Under the pieces are notes generated by a model. That model was not told where the DNA came from. It made no database searches and was given only the letters and a program-made list of their open reading frames with translations. From assembly GCA_027079895.1 (NCBI GenBank), contig JALWUZ010000081.1, positions 1 through 8,395 on the forward strand: DNA of 8,395 nucleotides. Reading direction: 5' to 3'. Position 1 is the stretch's first letter, and every line of letters starts with the position of its first letter. This DNA comes from Anaerolineae bacterium. Its GTDB lineage: Bacteria > Chloroflexota > Anaerolineae > B4-G1. The position numbers were made by a program, and so were the translations under genes. Positions 6,281 to 8,395 of the stretch are shown one piece after another.

Positions 6281-6308
6281 ATTATAGCACGCCTCGCCGT
6301 AACTTCAA
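6281..6308 (-). promoter_or_regulatory. Promoter of the tatA-DUF3786 unit
   Basis: On the minus strand, TTGAAG (6308-6303) and TATAAT (6286-6281) are separated by 16 nt. The TATAAT is also preceded by TGC, giving an extended -10 (TGnTATAAT). Initiation would fall near 6274, about 22 nt before the tatA ATG. This lets tatA-DUF3786 be transcribed independently of the kinase gene upstream. The remaining part of the 6253-6359 gap shows no clear terminator for the kinase. Confidence 0.8.
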
Positions 6309-6359
6309 CTCGTCAGGAGAAAGCGGCTCGTTGGGCCTGTGTCTGTGGCGTGAGATTCT

Positions 6360-8395
6360 CTACCGGCTCAGCGCGTAGCGCACCGCCTGGGCCAGCGATG
6401 CCAGGTCGAAGGGCTTGGAGATCACCTCGATGACCCCGATACGCCTCAAATCCTCCACTTCCTCGGCCAGTGCGTATCCGGTGGCGGCGATGACCCGCAC
6501 GTCCTCCCGTATCTCCTTGAGGGCGGCGACCAACTCCTGACAGCCCATCTCTGGCATCACGACGTCGGTCAGCACCAAATCCACCTCGTCGGCGTGCGGG
6601 CGGTAGGTGGCCAGGGCCTCCCGTCCGTTGGAAGCCGTCAGCACCCGGTACCCCAGCACCTCCAACATCCCCCGGCTGACGTCGCGCACCAGGTCGTTGT
6701 CCTCGACCAGTAGGATCGTCTCTCCATTGCCGGACGGGGTCTCCAGACGGGGCGCGGATTCCTTCTCCTGGGCCTCCGCGACGGCGGGCAGGTAGATGTG
6801 GAAAGTCGTGCCCTGCCCCAACTCCGTCTCCACGCCGATGCACCCGTTGTGTTGGGCGACGATGCCGTACACCTGGGCCAATCCCAGCCCGGCCCCTTTC
6901 TCCGCCGGCTTGGTGGTGAAGAAGGGCTCGAAGATGTGGGGCAGCAGGTCCGGCGGGATGCCCGGCCCGGTGTCCGCGACGGAGAGCCGCACCCAGCGGG
7001 CCGTCTCCTCGTGAGCGTCGGGGCAGATCAGGTGCCGGTCGTCGGGGAGAGGGGACTGCACCGATGAGAGAGTGATGGTCAGCCGCCCGCCGTCGGGCAT
7101 GGCGTCCCTGGCGTTGAAGACGATGTTCATCAAAGCCTGTTGGATGCGGGCCGGGTCGGCCCGCACGCGGTACTCCCCCTCCCCCACGTCCAACAGGATG
7201 GAGATGCTCTCCGGGATGGTGCGCTGGAGGACGCGGACGGCTTCTTTGATGAAGGGGCGCAGGTCCATCACGTGGGCCTTGAGCGGGGAGCGGCGGCTGA
7301 AGTCGAGGATTTGTTGCACCAGTTGAGCCGCCTTGCGCGATTCGTCGAGGATGACGCGGAACGCCCGCTGTACGTCCTCCGGCAGGTCGTCGTGGCGGCG
7401 GAGCGGCATTTGGGAGTGGAGGGTGATGATGGTGAGGAAGTTGTTGAAGTCATGGGCGATGCCGCCGGCCAGTTGCCCGACGGCGGCCAGCCGCTCCTGT
7501 TGCCGCATAGCCTCCTCGGCCTGCTTCTGCTGGGTGATGTCACGTCCCATCATCACCAGCCACTTGCGGCTGCCGTCAGGATTGAAGAGGGGGACTTTGA
7601 GGGTGTCGTACACCAACGGGCGGCTATCGGGCATCGGGACGACCATCTCGCCCCTGGTCACGACGCCGCGCTGCCAGACGGCCTCGTCGTCGGCGTGGAG
7701 AGCGAGCAGCGTCTCGCGGTGGGAACGGGTGACGGCGGCCAACTCGACATCGGTCTTGCCCCGATAGCCCGTTTCGTCCAAATCGAACAGCCGTTGGCAG
7801 GACTTGTTGGCCTCCATCCAGCGGCCCTGCCCGTCTTTCAGGCAGACGACGTCGGGGGAGGCGTTGATGATGGTGCGCAACAGGTTCAGTTGTTCCTGGA
7901 CGATCCGCTCCGCCCGTTTGCGCTCGGCGATCTCGGCGGCCAGCCGTTCATTGGCCGCGGCCAGTTCCGCCGTGCGCTGCTTCACCAGATCTTCCAGGTA
8001 CTCCTGGTAGCGGCGGAGTTCCTCTGCCGCCTGGTGACGGTCCAGGACGTGTTCCAGCGTGACCGCCAGGGTCTTGAGGTAGTTGCCGGTAGGATCCTTG
8101 ATGAGATAGTCGTGGGCCCCGGCCCGCATCGCCCGGACGGCGATCTCCTCATTGCCGCTGCCGGTGATGACGATCGTCGGCGTGTCACCGACTACCCGCA
8201 ACAGGTCCAAGGCGGTGCCGTCGCTCAAGATGTAGTCCGATAAGACGGCGTCGAACTCCTCAATAGCCAGTATCTCGCGGGCCTCGGCGACGGAGCGGAC
8301 GAACCGACACTTGTAGGGCAACCCTGTCTGCTGCACGAAACGCCGAAAAGCCATCTGGTCTACGGCGTCGTCCTCGGCAACCAGCAACTTGATAT
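6360..8395 (-). CDS. Hybrid sensor histidine kinase REC-PAS-HisKA-HATPase-REC, 5'-truncated
   Basis: The stop is TAG (6362-6360). The frame stays open to the right edge, so the N-terminus is missing. The TTG at 8387-8385 is probably internal: the visible residues before it (I-K) plus LLVAEDD form the usual first strand of a receiver. Numbering from that TTG, the receiver covers 1-100 (acid pair Asp6/Asp7, phospho-acceptor Asp51, Thr75, Lys97). A coiled coil covers about 108-165 and a PAS domain about 166-290 (INASPDVVCLKDGQGRW, ending GRDITQQKQAEEAM). HisKA contains GGIAHDFNN (His312). HATPase has an N-box NIVFNARDAM (421-430), a G1 box ADTGPGIP (471-478), an F-box FEPFF and a G2 box GAGLGLA. 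The C-terminal receiver spans about 556-675 (Asp608, Thr636, Lys658). No TM helix is present, so it is cytosolic. The likely role is a phosphorelay node receiving signals from the N-terminal REC and PAS domains; the ligand is unknown. Confidence 0.93.
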   Translation of the reverse strand, partial: IKLLVAEDDAVDQMAFRRFVQQTGLPYKCRFVRSVAEAREILAIEEFDAVLSDYILSDGTALDLLRVVGDTPTIVITGSGNEEIAVRAMRAGAHDYLIKDPTGNYLKTLAVTLEHVLDRHQAAEELRRYQEYLEDLVKQRTAELAAANERLAAEIAERKRAERIVQEQLNLLRTIINASPDVVCLKDGQGRWMEANKSCQRLFDLDETGYRGKTDVELAAVTRSHRETLLALHADDEAVWQRGVVTRGEMVVPMPDSRPLVYDTLKVPLFNPDGSRKWLVMMGRDITQQKQAEEAMRQQERLAAVGQLAGGIAHDFNNFLTIITLHSQMPLRRHDDLPEDVQRAFRVILDESRKAAQLVQQILDFSRRSPLKAHVMDLRPFIKEAVRVLQRTIPESISILLDVGEGEYRVRADPARIQQALMNIVFNARDAMPDGGRLTITLSSVQSPLPDDRHLICPDAHEETARWVRLSVADTGPGIPPDLLPHIFEPFFTTKPAEKGAGLGLAQVYGIVAQHNGCIGVETELGQGTTFHIYLPAVAEAQEKESAPRLETPSGNGETILLVEDNDLVRDVSRGMLEVLGYRVLTASNGREALATYRPHADEVDLVLTDVVMPEMGCQELVAALKEIREDVRVIAATGYALAEEVEDLRRIGVIEVISKPFDLASLAQAVRYALSR

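Noticed and set aside
7140..8243. 367-codon plus-strand open frame opposite the histidine kinase
   Set aside because: It is antisense to a protein with every expected kinase and receiver motif. The composition (runs of Asp, Gly, Val, Leu, Gln) is typical of a shadow frame.
8385..8387. TTG as the start of the histidine kinase
   Set aside because: Codons before it still read I-K in frame, completing the first receiver strand (IKLLVAEDD). No ribosome site can be judged, because only 8 bases remain to the edge.

Overview
The window reads as ordinary chromosomal DNA of a GC-rich bacterium, most likely a Chloroflexota member of the Anaerolineae or a related class. This placement is inferred from several features taken together. 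They are a very long secreted beta-helix protein ending in YLPLVLR, a lipoprotein with long Pro/Thr linkers around a LysM domain, a DUF3786-type protein, and a 57-residue TatA. No rRNA, tRNA, transposase, integrase or CRISPR array is visible.

Plus-strand half (1-5362). The window opens inside a large surface-protein gene (1-3081, 5' end missing). It encodes two near-identical beta-helix blocks, two tandem 135-residue 'WEK' beta-domains between them, a PKD-like domain, and a C-terminal YVYLPLVLRGR tail. A GC-rich hairpin follows, then a small two-TM DUF3592-like protein (3138-3581). An extended -10 promoter (TGGTATAAT) then drives a LysM/FxLYD-type lipoprotein (3729-4730). The plsC acyltransferase (4733-5362) is coupled to it: its AAGGAGG ribosome site lies inside the last lipoprotein codons. 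A strong hairpin at 5382-5426 separates the two converging transcription units.

Minus-strand half (5435-8395). Reading leftward from the right edge, a cytosolic hybrid histidine kinase (REC-coiled coil-PAS-HisKA-HATPase-REC) runs off the window at its 5' end. A clear promoter then precedes a compact tatA-DUF3786 pair with only 5 nt between the genes. The tatA gene is only 57 codons and is easily missed.

The theme is the cell envelope: a secreted beta-helix adhesin or passenger-like protein, a peptidoglycan-binding lipoprotein, a phospholipid acyltransferase and a Tat translocase subunit, plus a sensory phosphorelay. The genes are not an obvious single pathway. I found no convincing new multi-gene system. 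The most notable local signals are the duplicated beta-helix block with a 105-nt identical core, a 10-G tract inside it where a slip of one base either way stops translation, the C-terminal YLPLVLR tail, and the tatA-DUF3786 coupling.
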